Of a stretch of DNA of 8,045 nt, positions 1 through 5,513 are shown one piece after another; within the stretch, counting starts at the first letter, position 1, and each line of letters begins with the position of its first letter. The position numbers and the translations under genes were made by a program. The stretch comes from Flavobacteriales bacterium UBA7519 (lineage in GTDB: Bacteria > Bacteroidota > Bacteroidia > Flavobacteriales > Weeksellaceae), in contig DLND01000040.1 of assembly GCA_002476905.1 (NCBI GenBank), forward strand, positions 7,999 through 16,043. The letters run 5' to 3'. Under the pieces are notes generated by a model, which was not told the origin of the DNA, made no database searches, and saw nothing but the letters and a program-made list of their open reading frames with translations.

Positions 1-13
1 GCTCTTCCGATCT
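1..13. other. Illumina adapter remnant at the assembly end
   Basis: The first 13 bases, GCTCTTCCGATCT, are exactly the 3' end of the Illumina TruSeq universal adapter; the reverse complement AGATCGGAAGAGC is the common adapter stem. It sits at the extreme end of the window and directly abuts coding sequence, so it is residual library adapter and not genomic DNA. Genomic sequence starts at about base 14. Confidence 0.93.
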
Positions 14-1673
14 AAAAAAGGCTAAAAGCAAATATGGCAACGGTTATACCTACTAGCCAATATTTTATTCTGATGGCTTTTTCTAACAATGGCTGGTATT
101 TTCTTTGTAGCCAATTCATCATCCTATCCGAAATAGTTTCTTTGTGTACTGGCTTCTTAGATAGGAATAAAGCACACATCATCGGGATGTAGGTCAAAGA
201 CAAAATCAACGCTCCAAAGATTGCAAAACCTACTGTTTGTGCCATTGGCCGAAACATTTTTCCTTCAACACCCACCAAAGTCAAAATAGGAATGTAAACG
301 ATTAGGATAATGATTTCACCAAAGGCTGCACTATTACGAATTTTGGAAGCTGAGGTAAATACTTCATTATCCATTTCTTGCTGTGTGAGCCTTTGTGTAG
401 ATTTCCTTAAACCTAAATGATGCAATGTGGCTTCTACAATAATTACCGCCCCATCTACAATTAATCCAAAATCTATCGCTCCCAAACTCATTAAATTGGC
501 ACTTACGCCAAACACATTCATTAAAGCCAATGCGAACAGTAATGCTAAAGGAATGGCTGAAGCTACAATCAATCCGGCTCTGAAATTTCCTAAGAAAAGA
601 ACCAATACAAAGATGACAATCAAAGCTCCTTCAATAAGGTTTTTCTTAACAGTATTCATTGCCCTGTCTACCAAATCTGTACGGTCTAAATAAGGTTCTA
701 TCACAACATCTTCGGGCAAAGATTTTTGTATGGTGGGTAGTTTCTCTTTTATTCTTTCTACCACATTGCTTGCATTTTCGCCTTTCAGCATCATCACTAC
801 GCCACCTACTGCATCTACCTCTCCATTGTAGGTCAATGCTCCGTAGCGTACTGCATTACCAAAACGAACATCTGCCACATCTTTTATAAAAATGGGTACA
901 CTTCCGGTTTCGTTCTTTACACTGATATTTTTTACATCATCTAATGAAGTAACCAAACCGATACCTCGGATGAAATAGGCATTCGGTTTCTTATCAATGT
1001 ATGCACCGCCTGTATTTTGGTTGTTTTTTTCTAATGCAGTGAAAATATCGGGAACACTAACACCCATTGCCTTTAAGCGGTTAGGATTTACAGCTACTTC
1101 ATATTGTTTCAGCTCGCCACCAAAACTGTTAACTTCTGCAATGCCGGGTGTGCCGAAAAGCTGACGTGCAACAATCCAATCTTGCATTGTTCGCAGTTCT
1201 TTAGCATTGTATTTATTCTCGCTACCCTTCTTAGGGTGGATAATGTATTGGTATACTTCACCTAAGCCTGTACTTACGGGAGCAAGTTCCGGTGTACCAA
1301 TACCTTTAGGTATATTTTCTTCGGCTTCTTTTAGTTTTTGACTAATAAGCTGTCTGGCAAAATAAACATCTACATTGTCTTTAAACACAACTGTAATTAC
1401 CGACAAACCAAACCTTGAAATACTCCGGGTTTCTTCCAAACCTGGAATATTGGCAATACTTTGCTCAATGGGGAAGGTCACTAATTGTTCTACTTCCTGA
1501 CCTGCTAATGTGGGACAAACTGTAATTATTTGTACCTGATTATTGGTAATATCGGGGACAGCGTCTATGGATAGTCTTGTCACACTCCAAACTCCCCAAA
1601 TGATGAGCAACAAGGTCATTATACCGATAACAAGCTTGTTTTTAATACTGAATTTTATGATACTGTCTAACAC
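12..1673 (-). CDS. CzcA/CusA-family heavy-metal efflux RND transporter, N-terminal part (truncated by assembly end)
   Basis: Inner-membrane proton-driven pump subunit of a tripartite heavy-metal efflux system (HME-RND). About 553 residues are visible; full-length members have about 1,040, or about 1,450 when fused to a TolC-like domain, so roughly half or less is present. The first membrane segment is at residues 13-30, then the periplasmic porter region to about 340, then a cluster of membrane helices at about 347-505. TM4 carries DFGLIVDGAVIIVE (D401, D407, E414), the proton-relay signature of the divalent-cation (CzcA) branch, which argues against a strict Cu/Ag CusA. The start is GTG at 1671-1673: an in-frame TGA lies two codons upstream, and the N-terminus MLDSIIKFSIKNK fits the family. 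The apparent TAG stop at 12-14 is made by adapter bases 12-13 and is not real. The membrane-fusion and outer-membrane partners would lie beyond the edge. It is probably co-transcribed with DUF6660. Confidence 0.93.
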   Translation of the reverse strand: MLDSIIKFSIKNKLVIGIMTLLLIIWGVWSVTRLSIDAVPDITNNQVQIITVCPTLAGQEVEQLVTFPIEQSIANIPGLEETRSISRFGLSVITVVFKDNVDVYFARQLISQKLKEAEENIPKGIGTPELAPVSTGLGEVYQYIIHPKKGSENKYNAKELRTMQDWIVARQLFGTPGIAEVNSFGGELKQYEVAVNPNRLKAMGVSVPDIFTALEKNNQNTGGAYIDKKPNAYFIRGIGLVTSLDDVKNISVKNETGSVPIFIKDVADVRFGNAVRYGALTYNGEVDAVGGVVMMLKGENASNVVERIKEKLPTIQKSLPEDVVIEPYLDRTDLVDRAMNTVKKNLIEGALIVIFVLVLFLGNFRAGLIVASAIPLALLFALALMNVFGVSANLMSLGAIDFGLIVDGAVIIVEATLHHLGLRKSTQRLTQQEMDNEVFTSASKIRNSAAFGEIIILIVYIPILTLVGVEGKMFRPMAQTVGFAIFGALILSLTYIPMMCALFLSKKPVHKETISDRMMNWLQRKYQPLLEKAIRIKYWLVGITVAIFAFSLF

Positions 1674-1775
1674 AATTCATTTGATTAATGATTAATAATA
1701 AAGGATATAAGTTCTTTCTGTTTATCACAAAATGAACAGCTAAATGCACGACTTATATAGTACGCTTCTTTATTA

Positions 1776-1800
1776 GTGGAGGATATGCCATACGCCCCAC
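1776..1800. repeat. Imperfect 12-1-12 palindrome (REP-like hairpin) between DUF6660 and the pump gene
   Basis: Arms GTGGAGGATATG and CATACGCCCCAC flank a single C. On the minus-strand transcript the arms pair with one mismatch and two G-U wobbles. No U-tract follows on either strand, so a classical intrinsic terminator is not supported. It is GC-rich against a very AT-rich 152-bp spacer that otherwise shows no gene. It could be a degenerate extragenic palindrome or an mRNA-processing or stabilising hairpin separating the small protein from the pump. Confidence 0.5.
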
Positions 1801-1825
1801 CTATAAATACATTTGCTAAAAAATA

Positions 1826-2152
1826 TTAAGCATTAATCTTTGGCGGTTGCCAAATGTGTCCGTGGTAACTGGAAATGAAATTGAAAGCCCAAAGCGGGAA
1901 TTTTTGCTGTTTGCCGAAACTCGGCTTTGTTTCACTTATTTTGAAAGACTGAAAAGTAAAATTTACAACGGTATGGCAACAGGCGCAAGAACAAAAAGGG
2001 CTGCACACATCTTTGCAGTTCGTTTGGTCGTTGGAGATTTTAGTAAATTCTGATTTTGAAGAATTGCTTATATTTATATCGCACGCATCAGTACAGGGCA
2101 TTACGGATAATGCCAAAAAATAGATACTGAATAGGATTACAAATATTTTCAT
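1826..2152 (-). CDS. DUF6660-family small Cys-rich exported protein
   Basis: A 108-residue protein of unknown function of the type found in front of CzcA/CusA pump genes in Bacteroidota. Residues 1-18 form a hydrophobic signal peptide or anchor (MKIFVILFSIYFLALSV), followed by C20 and C24. The middle holds a dense cluster, C46, C50, C54, C56, C58, C59 with H60 (core CSPFCSCACCH), which looks like a soft-metal binding site. The C-terminus has HGHIWQPPK, a Trp-Gln-Pro-Pro ending I associate with this family. The stretch before C20 (SVMPC) is not a canonical lipobox, so lipidation is doubtful. A periplasmic metal-binding or metal-relay role beside the pump is inference. A promoter-like TATATTTG lies only 7 nt upstream of the ATG, and a palindrome lies further upstream. 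The family name rests on recognition of the fold ends and the context. Confidence 0.8.
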   Translation of the reverse strand: MKIFVILFSIYFLALSVMPCTDACDINISNSSKSEFTKISNDQTNCKDVCSPFCSCACCHTVVNFTFQSFKISETKPSFGKQQKFPLWAFNFISSYHGHIWQPPKINA

Positions 2153-2159
2153 CAGACTG

Positions 2160-2167
2160 CAAATATA
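2160..2167 (-). promoter_or_regulatory. Bacteroidota -7 promoter element for DUF6660-pump genes
   Basis: TATATTTG on the minus strand matches the Bacteroidota -7 consensus TAnnTTTG and ends 7 nt before the DUF6660 ATG. No TTG sits at the ideal 19-bp distance; the nearest candidates give spacers of 15 and 26 bp, so the -33 element is weak. That would fit a regulated promoter with the palindrome at 2181-2195 in the -33 region. The transcript would have almost no 5' leader. Confidence 0.5.
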
Positions 2168-2180
2168 AAAAATATTTTAG

Positions 2181-2195
2181 TGCAATCGAATTGCA
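2181..2195. promoter_or_regulatory. Perfect 15-bp palindrome, candidate Fur-family operator
   Basis: TGCAAT-CGA-ATTGCA is a perfect 6-3-6 inverted repeat in the 56-bp gap between the Fur-family gene and DUF6660. It begins 13 bp upstream of the TATATTTG box, where the -33 region should be. Position and symmetry fit binding by a dimeric regulator, and the adjacent Fur-like protein is the obvious candidate. That pairing is inference. Confidence 0.55.
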
Positions 2196-2208
2196 AAGTT
2201 GAAAAAAT

Positions 2209-2625
2209 CTATTTGTTACATTTGTCGCATTTCCCCTTAAGAACTAAATTAGCTCCATCTAATTTAAAGTTTTGAGGAACTTCGATGTTCGGAATTTCTG
2301 TTTCAGTAAGGCAAAAAGTATGTTTGCAGTCGGTACAATAAAAATGTGTGTGCAGTTCTGATAAATTACAATTGCATCCTGATTGGCAAAGTGCGTATTT
2401 AATCACTCCGCTTCCATCATCAATGGTATGGACAAGTTTGTGTTCCAGGAATACTTTAAGTGTTCTGAAGAGAGTAATATTATCTGCTTTTTCAAACTGT
2501 TCTGCCAGCTCTTTATGACTTACTGCATATTGTTGTTTCAATAACTTTTCAACCACCAACAAACGCATAGCGGTGGGTTTTATAGCTTTTTGCTGTAAAA
2601 TTTTTTCTAATTCAGTCATTGTCAT
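2209..2625 (-). CDS. Fur-family metal-responsive transcriptional regulator
   Basis: A 138-residue winged-helix repressor of the Fur/Zur/PerR superfamily. Residues about 5-80 form the DNA-binding domain, including PTAMRLLVVEKLL, the recognition-helix region DNITLFRTLKVF and the wing DDGSGVIKYAL. The dimerisation/metal domain follows, with HTHFYCTDC (H92, H94, C97, C100) and a second pair CDKC (C133, C136); the four cysteines match the structural zinc site of the family. Three extra cysteines (C80, C84, C86) sit at the hinge. ATG codons at 2623-2625 and 2617-2619 are both possible starts (MTMTE); I keep the first. The gene lies 56 bp upstream of DUF6660, on the same strand, so it probably controls the efflux genes. 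The sensed metal (Zn, Fe, Mn or other) cannot be read from the sequence. Confidence 0.88.
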   Translation of the reverse strand: MTMTELEKILQQKAIKPTAMRLLVVEKLLKQQYAVSHKELAEQFEKADNITLFRTLKVFLEHKLVHTIDDGSGVIKYALCQSGCNCNLSELHTHFYCTDCKHTFCLTETEIPNIEVPQNFKLDGANLVLKGKCDKCNK

Positions 2626-2663
2626 TTATTTTCACCAAAACATATCCAATTATTTATTAAATA

Positions 2664-2689
2664 TCCAGAGAAATCTGCATTCTCTCGGA
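2664..2689 (-). terminator. Possible hairpin after the mer-type operon
   Basis: On the minus strand, TCC(G)AGAGAA pairs with TTCTCTGGA around a 7-nt loop: nine base pairs with one bulged G. It lies 20 nt after the GDCCVxC stop and 38 nt before the Fur-family start. The following sequence (TATTTAATAAAT) is AT-rich but has no true U-run, so it may be a weak terminator or just a processing hairpin. If leaky, the Fur-family gene could be partly co-transcribed with the mer genes. Confidence 0.35.
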
Positions 2690-2708
2690 CGAGGTTGCTT
2701 CCAGTTTG

Positions 2709-2915
2709 TCAACAGCATTTTTTGTCTTGTTGTATTGGAGGACAAGGAACAGTCCCGTAACTGCAATACACACAACAATCGCCTTGCAATGGTTTTAATC
2801 TCTTCTTGCAATTTTCACATTCGTAAAAATATTGGCAAGCGTCTGTCGGCATTGTTTCCTCTTTTTTGTATCCGCAATTTGGGCAAGTTATAATTGATTG
2901 TAATTTAATTTCCAT
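2709..2915 (-). CDS. GDCCVxC domain-containing small Cys-rich protein
   Basis: A 68-residue protein with the diagnostic core GDCCVYCSYGTVPCPPIQ at residues 45-62. Some members of this small family carry selenocysteine; here both vicinal cysteines use TGT codons, so it is the plain Cys form. Two further pairs, CPNC (11-14) and CENC (33-36), look like a zinc ribbon, and the protein ends in CC. There is no signal peptide, so it is probably cytoplasmic. Its ATG overlaps the MerTP stop by one base (TAATG), which implies translational coupling. A role in receiving or buffering Hg(II) or another soft metal delivered by MerTP is inference from that coupling; the biochemical function is not established to my knowledge. 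Confidence 0.88.
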   Translation of the reverse strand: MEIKLQSIITCPNCGYKKEETMPTDACQYFYECENCKKRLKPLQGDCCVYCSYGTVPCPPIQQDKKCC

Positions 2916-3517
2916 TATGATATAATTTTACTTTTTAGTGATTTATAACCTGTCGAATTGATAGCTTTTTCAATTTCTATAATACTTGTTTGTTTGTTGT
3001 CAAACTTAACAATGGCATTGCCTTTCTCATAAGAAACCACAACTTCCACAATTCCTTTTAGTTTGCTAATCTCTGCTTTAACGTGGTGTTCACAACCTGA
3101 ACAAGTCATTCCTTTAATTGTAAACTCAACTTTTCGAAGTTTTGAAGTTTGGGTAATAATTGCTTTACTTTCAGTCTTTGGAAAAAAGATGTGGGCATAA
3201 ATTGGAAATGACAAAAGTAAAGCCGTCATAATGGTAATAATTCCTAAAAATGATTTTGTTTGCATAAAATTTGGTTTTTCAGTTGTTTCACATTTACAGT
3301 CAATTTTCTTTTGTGGTTTCAACTTTTGATACCAAGCAAAACCAAGCACTAAAATTGTTAAACCGATAAAATATGGTCGGAAAGGTTCGAGCCAAGAAAA
3401 AGTTGAAGCAAGTCCGCTTGTTCCTGCTATTAGAGCCAACACTGGTGTAATACAACACAATGAAGCTGCAATTGCTGTCAAAAGTCCAGTCCCGATTAGT
3501 TTGTTGTCCGTTTTCAT
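2915..3517 (-). CDS. merTP: Mercuric transport protein MerTP (MerT-MerP fusion)
   Basis: Inner-membrane Hg(II) uptake protein fused to a mercury-binding HMA domain, 200 residues. TM1 (about 8-30) carries the vicinal pair C21-C22 in ASLCCITP, the MerT hallmark. TM2 spans about 47-64, the cytoplasmic loop holds C74 and C76, and TM3 is about 89-110. The C-terminal domain (about 128-197) has GMTCSGCEHH with C139 and C142, the CxxC metal site of MerP/HMA domains. In the classical system Hg(II) passes from MerP to MerT cysteines and then to cytoplasmic MerA. No merA is present in this window. The start overlaps the upstream arsR-type gene by 4 bp (ATGA), and its stop overlaps the GDCCVxC start, so the three genes form one translation-coupled operon. 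Confidence 0.92.
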   Translation of the reverse strand: MKTDNKLIGTGLLTAIAASLCCITPVLALIAGTSGLASTFSWLEPFRPYFIGLTILVLGFAWYQKLKPQKKIDCKCETTEKPNFMQTKSFLGIITIMTALLLSFPIYAHIFFPKTESKAIITQTSKLRKVEFTIKGMTCSGCEHHVKAEISKLKGIVEVVVSYEKGNAIVKFDNKQTSIIEIEKAINSTGYKSLKSKIIS

Positions 3518-3888
3518 ATTGTTTCTAAAATTTTGTTATCATCGAGTACTTTAAAAAATGGTTCCAGCATTTTTTCATACTCTTTGGTCAATGAATAAAA
3601 AATGGTTTGTGCCTCTCTTTCGGTTTCAATAAGCTTTCGGTCTTTGAGTTTTCGCAAGTGCTGAGAAATTGCTGAAATTGTCATTCCAAGAATTTCACTC
3701 ACATCACAAACACAAAGTCGTTTTTCTTCATAAAGAAGAAACAGAATTTTCAACCTTACATTGTTTCCCGCCAATTCAAGTCCGTTAGACAAATAGTCAA
3801 ACGAACCGTGGAGTTCTGAAACTCGTTCTTTACAGCGATTAATTTGTTTAATGTCTGCCTTTTGTCTTATGCACGAAGTATTATCCAT
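3514..3888 (-). CDS. ArsR/SmtB-family repressor of the mer-type operon, CadC-like cysteine set
   Basis: A 124-residue winged-helix metal sensor. The DNA-binding part covers about 40-100: LELAGNNVRLKILFLL, then the metal-binding helix with LCVCDVSEIL (C59, C61), then the recognition helix TISAISQHLRKLK and the wing. An N-terminal extension carries C6 and C19. Two N-terminal cysteines plus a CxC in the alpha-3 helix is the layout of the CadC-type (alpha-3N) soft-metal site for Cd/Pb/Hg. Being the first gene of an operon with MerTP, it most likely senses Hg(II) or a related soft ion and releases DNA on binding. The ATG at 3886-3888 is only 4 nt past a perfect -7 box, and there is no alternative Met before residue 69, so the mRNA may be leaderless. 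It is not MerR-type despite the mer context. Confidence 0.9.
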   Translation of the reverse strand: MDNTSCIRQKADIKQINRCKERVSELHGSFDYLSNGLELAGNNVRLKILFLLYEEKRLCVCDVSEILGMTISAISQHLRKLKDRKLIETEREAQTIFYSLTKEYEKMLEPFFKVLDDNKILETI

Positions 3889-3892
3889 AGTG

Positions 3893-3922
3893 CAAATATA
3901 GTAAATTTGCTTATTTAAGCAA
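3893..3922 (-). promoter_or_regulatory. Promoter of the mer-type operon with embedded inverted-repeat operator
   Basis: The minus strand shows TTG (3922-3920), an exact 19-bp spacer, and TATATTTG (3900-3893), a textbook Bacteroidota promoter. Within it, 3907-3922 is a perfect 7-2-7 inverted repeat (TTGCTTA-TT-TAAGCAA on the plus strand) covering the -33 box and much of the spacer. ArsR/SmtB proteins bind such AT-rich imperfect 12-2-12 repeats, so this is a credible autoregulatory operator. The -7 box ends 4 nt before the ATG. Confidence 0.72.
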
Positions 3923-3970
3923 TTACTTAAATATAAAAAATGAAAAACAACTCTATCTGACTGTTTGTTT

Positions 3971-4387
3971 CTACTCTATATTTTCGTAAAAGGTTAGCAA
4001 ACTTCCGTGTAAGTCTAATGTTGAAAATTCTCTTGTCCCGTAGTAGGTGACTTCTATTTCGGTTTCTTCATTATGTAGTACCTTTTTTTCCTTTAGCTCT
4101 TTATACAGTTCGTCAATGCTTTATACTTCAATTCTACAACTGTGTGTACCTGCCAAAAAACTTTCTGTTCCGCTACTAATCGGTTTGAGAAATAAAAAAA
4201 TATTTTTCCATTTCCAGTTATTATTACAAGAAGCCCATAAATGCAATTCTATACCATCCCTAATTAATATTGCAAAAGTTGTTTCCTTATGTCGGCAATC
4301 AAAACCAAATTGGGCTTTGTAAAACATAACTGCTTTATCAATATTTCGAACAGGAAATACGGGTATAGTCTTTATTAGTCGTATCAT
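3971..4387 (-). pseudogene. Bleomycin-resistance/glyoxalase (VOC) family gene interrupted by one in-frame TAA
   Basis: The first part (4387-4124) encodes 88 residues starting MIRLIKTIPVFPVRNIDKAV, a typical VOC-fold start (beta strand, then the DIxKAxxFY-like helix), followed by ILIRDGIELHLWAS. It stops at TAA (4121-4123) after CRIEV. The same frame then continues without any shift for 49 more codons: SIDELYKELKEKKVLHNEE onward, ending near TREFSTLDLHGSLLTFYENI and a TAG at 3971-3973. The RDGIELHLW and REFxxLDxxGxLLTF segments are those of bleomycin-binding-type VOC proteins. Without the TAA the protein would have 138 residues, a normal length for the family, so one base change (for example CAA, AAA or GAA to TAA) explains it. 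Intact members sequester bleomycin-like drugs or act on small molecules. A sequencing error is the main alternative. It sits between the ars and mer operons, 91 bp after ACR3, without an obvious promoter of its own. Confidence 0.85.
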
Positions 4388-4478
4388 AGTCGTGATATTA
4401 TTTTAATTATTGAACCCTGTTTTTTTTAGCATATTGGTTGAAATCCTATTGCCGTTTCATAACTTCTGTTTCCTGTTT

Positions 4479-5510
4479 TTAACTGTAATATTTCTTCTTT
4501 AACCAAAGACTTGCACGTACTAATAGTATCAATACAGGCACTTCCACAAGTGGGCCGATTACGCCCACAAATGCCTGTGGGGAATGAATACCAAAAACCG
4601 CTATTGCTACGGCTATTGCCAATTCAAAGTTGTTGCCTGTGGCTGTAAATGCGATTGAGACGTTTTTGTCGTAAGGAACTTTTAGGGATTTATTGATAAA
4701 GAAGCTCACAAAAAACATCAGTACAAAATAGATGATTAGCGGTATAGCTACTTTTACCACATCCATTGGCAACTCTACTATTTTATCGCCTTTCAGACTG
4801 AACATTAATACAATCGTAAACAGTAAAGCATACAATGTAATGGGCGATATTTTGGGTACAAATTTTCTGTTATACCATTCTGTACCTTTTGATTTGATAA
4901 GGAAGTAACGGCTTAGAAAACCTGCTAAGAAAGGAATACCTAAGTATATCAATACGCTTTCTGTAACATCTTTCATTGATACGCTTACATTGAAATTGGC
5001 TAATCCTAATTTGCTTGGTAATACATTGATGAACAACCAAACTAAGAAGCTGTAACTTATTATCTGAAAGATACTGTTTAACGCAACTAACATCGCTGTA
5101 TATTCTCTGTTGGCTTTTGCCAAATCGCTCCATACGATTACCATTGCGATACATCTTGCCAAACCTACCAGTATCAAGCCTGTCATATAACCTGGTTCAT
5201 TGCGTAAAAACAAAACGGCTAACCCAAACATCAATATTGTACCAATAACCCAATTCAGAATTAAGGATATACCGATTACTTTTTTATCTTTAAATGCTTG
5301 GGGCAATAATGTGTAATCTACTTTTGCCAATGGCGGGTACATCATCAGTATCAGACCTATTGCCAAAGGAATGTTTGTAGTGCCTGTGGATAGGCTGTCC
5401 GTAATTTTTGAGATACCCGGAAAGAAATGTCCCAATCCTATACCTGTTGCCATTGCAAGGAATATCCATAAGGTTAGGTATCTGTCTAAGAATTTTAGTT
5501 TTGGTTGCAT
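4479..5510 (-). CDS. acr3: ACR3-family arsenite efflux transporter
   Basis: A 343-residue inner-membrane exporter of As(OH)3 (and possibly antimonite), with about ten predicted membrane segments from residue 12 to 336. Family marks include [15 protein letters not shown] near 52-66, the conserved cysteine C120 in [16 protein letters not shown], and [17 protein letters not shown] with E296, followed by [12 protein letters not shown]. The Cys and the Glu correspond to residues needed for arsenite transport in studied ACR3 proteins. The length is normal for bacterial ACR3. It starts 3 nt after the stop of the arsenate reductase gene, so the two are translationally linked: arsenate is reduced, then arsenite expelled. 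It is often annotated arsB, but it belongs to the ACR3 superfamily, not ArsB. Confidence 0.95.
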   Translation of the reverse strand: MQPKLKFLDRYLTLWIFLAMATGIGLGHFFPGISKITDSLSTGTTNIPLAIGLILMMYPPLAKVDYTLLPQAFKDKKVIGISLILNWVIGTILMFGLAVLFLRNEPGYMTGLILVGLARCIAMVIVWSDLAKANREYTAMLVALNSIFQIISYSFLVWLFINVLPSKLGLANFNVSVSMKDVTESVLIYLGIPFLAGFLSRYFLIKSKGTEWYNRKFVPKISPITLYALLFTIVLMFSLKGDKIVELPMDVVKVAIPLIIYFVLMFFVSFFINKSLKVPYDKNVSIAFTATGNNFELAIAVAIAVFGIHSPQAFVGVIGPLVEVPVLILLVRASLWLKKKYYS

Positions 5511-5513
5511 TGT

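Noticed and set aside
427..889. Plus-strand frames opposite the RND pump gene
   Set aside because: Low-complexity translations antisense to a strongly conserved transporter.
2709..2915. Selenocysteine in the GDCCVxC protein
   Set aside because: Both core codons are TGT and the only in-frame TGA is the terminal stop after CC.
3930..3973. AT-rich hairpin plus T-run after the VOC pseudogene as a terminator
   Set aside because: The stem is only six to seven A-T-rich pairs with a bulge and a 14-nt loop; too weak to call in this composition.
4121..4123. TAA in the VOC gene as programmed recoding or readthrough
   Set aside because: No recoding context seen, and ochre readthrough is not expected in this family; a point mutation or read error is simpler.
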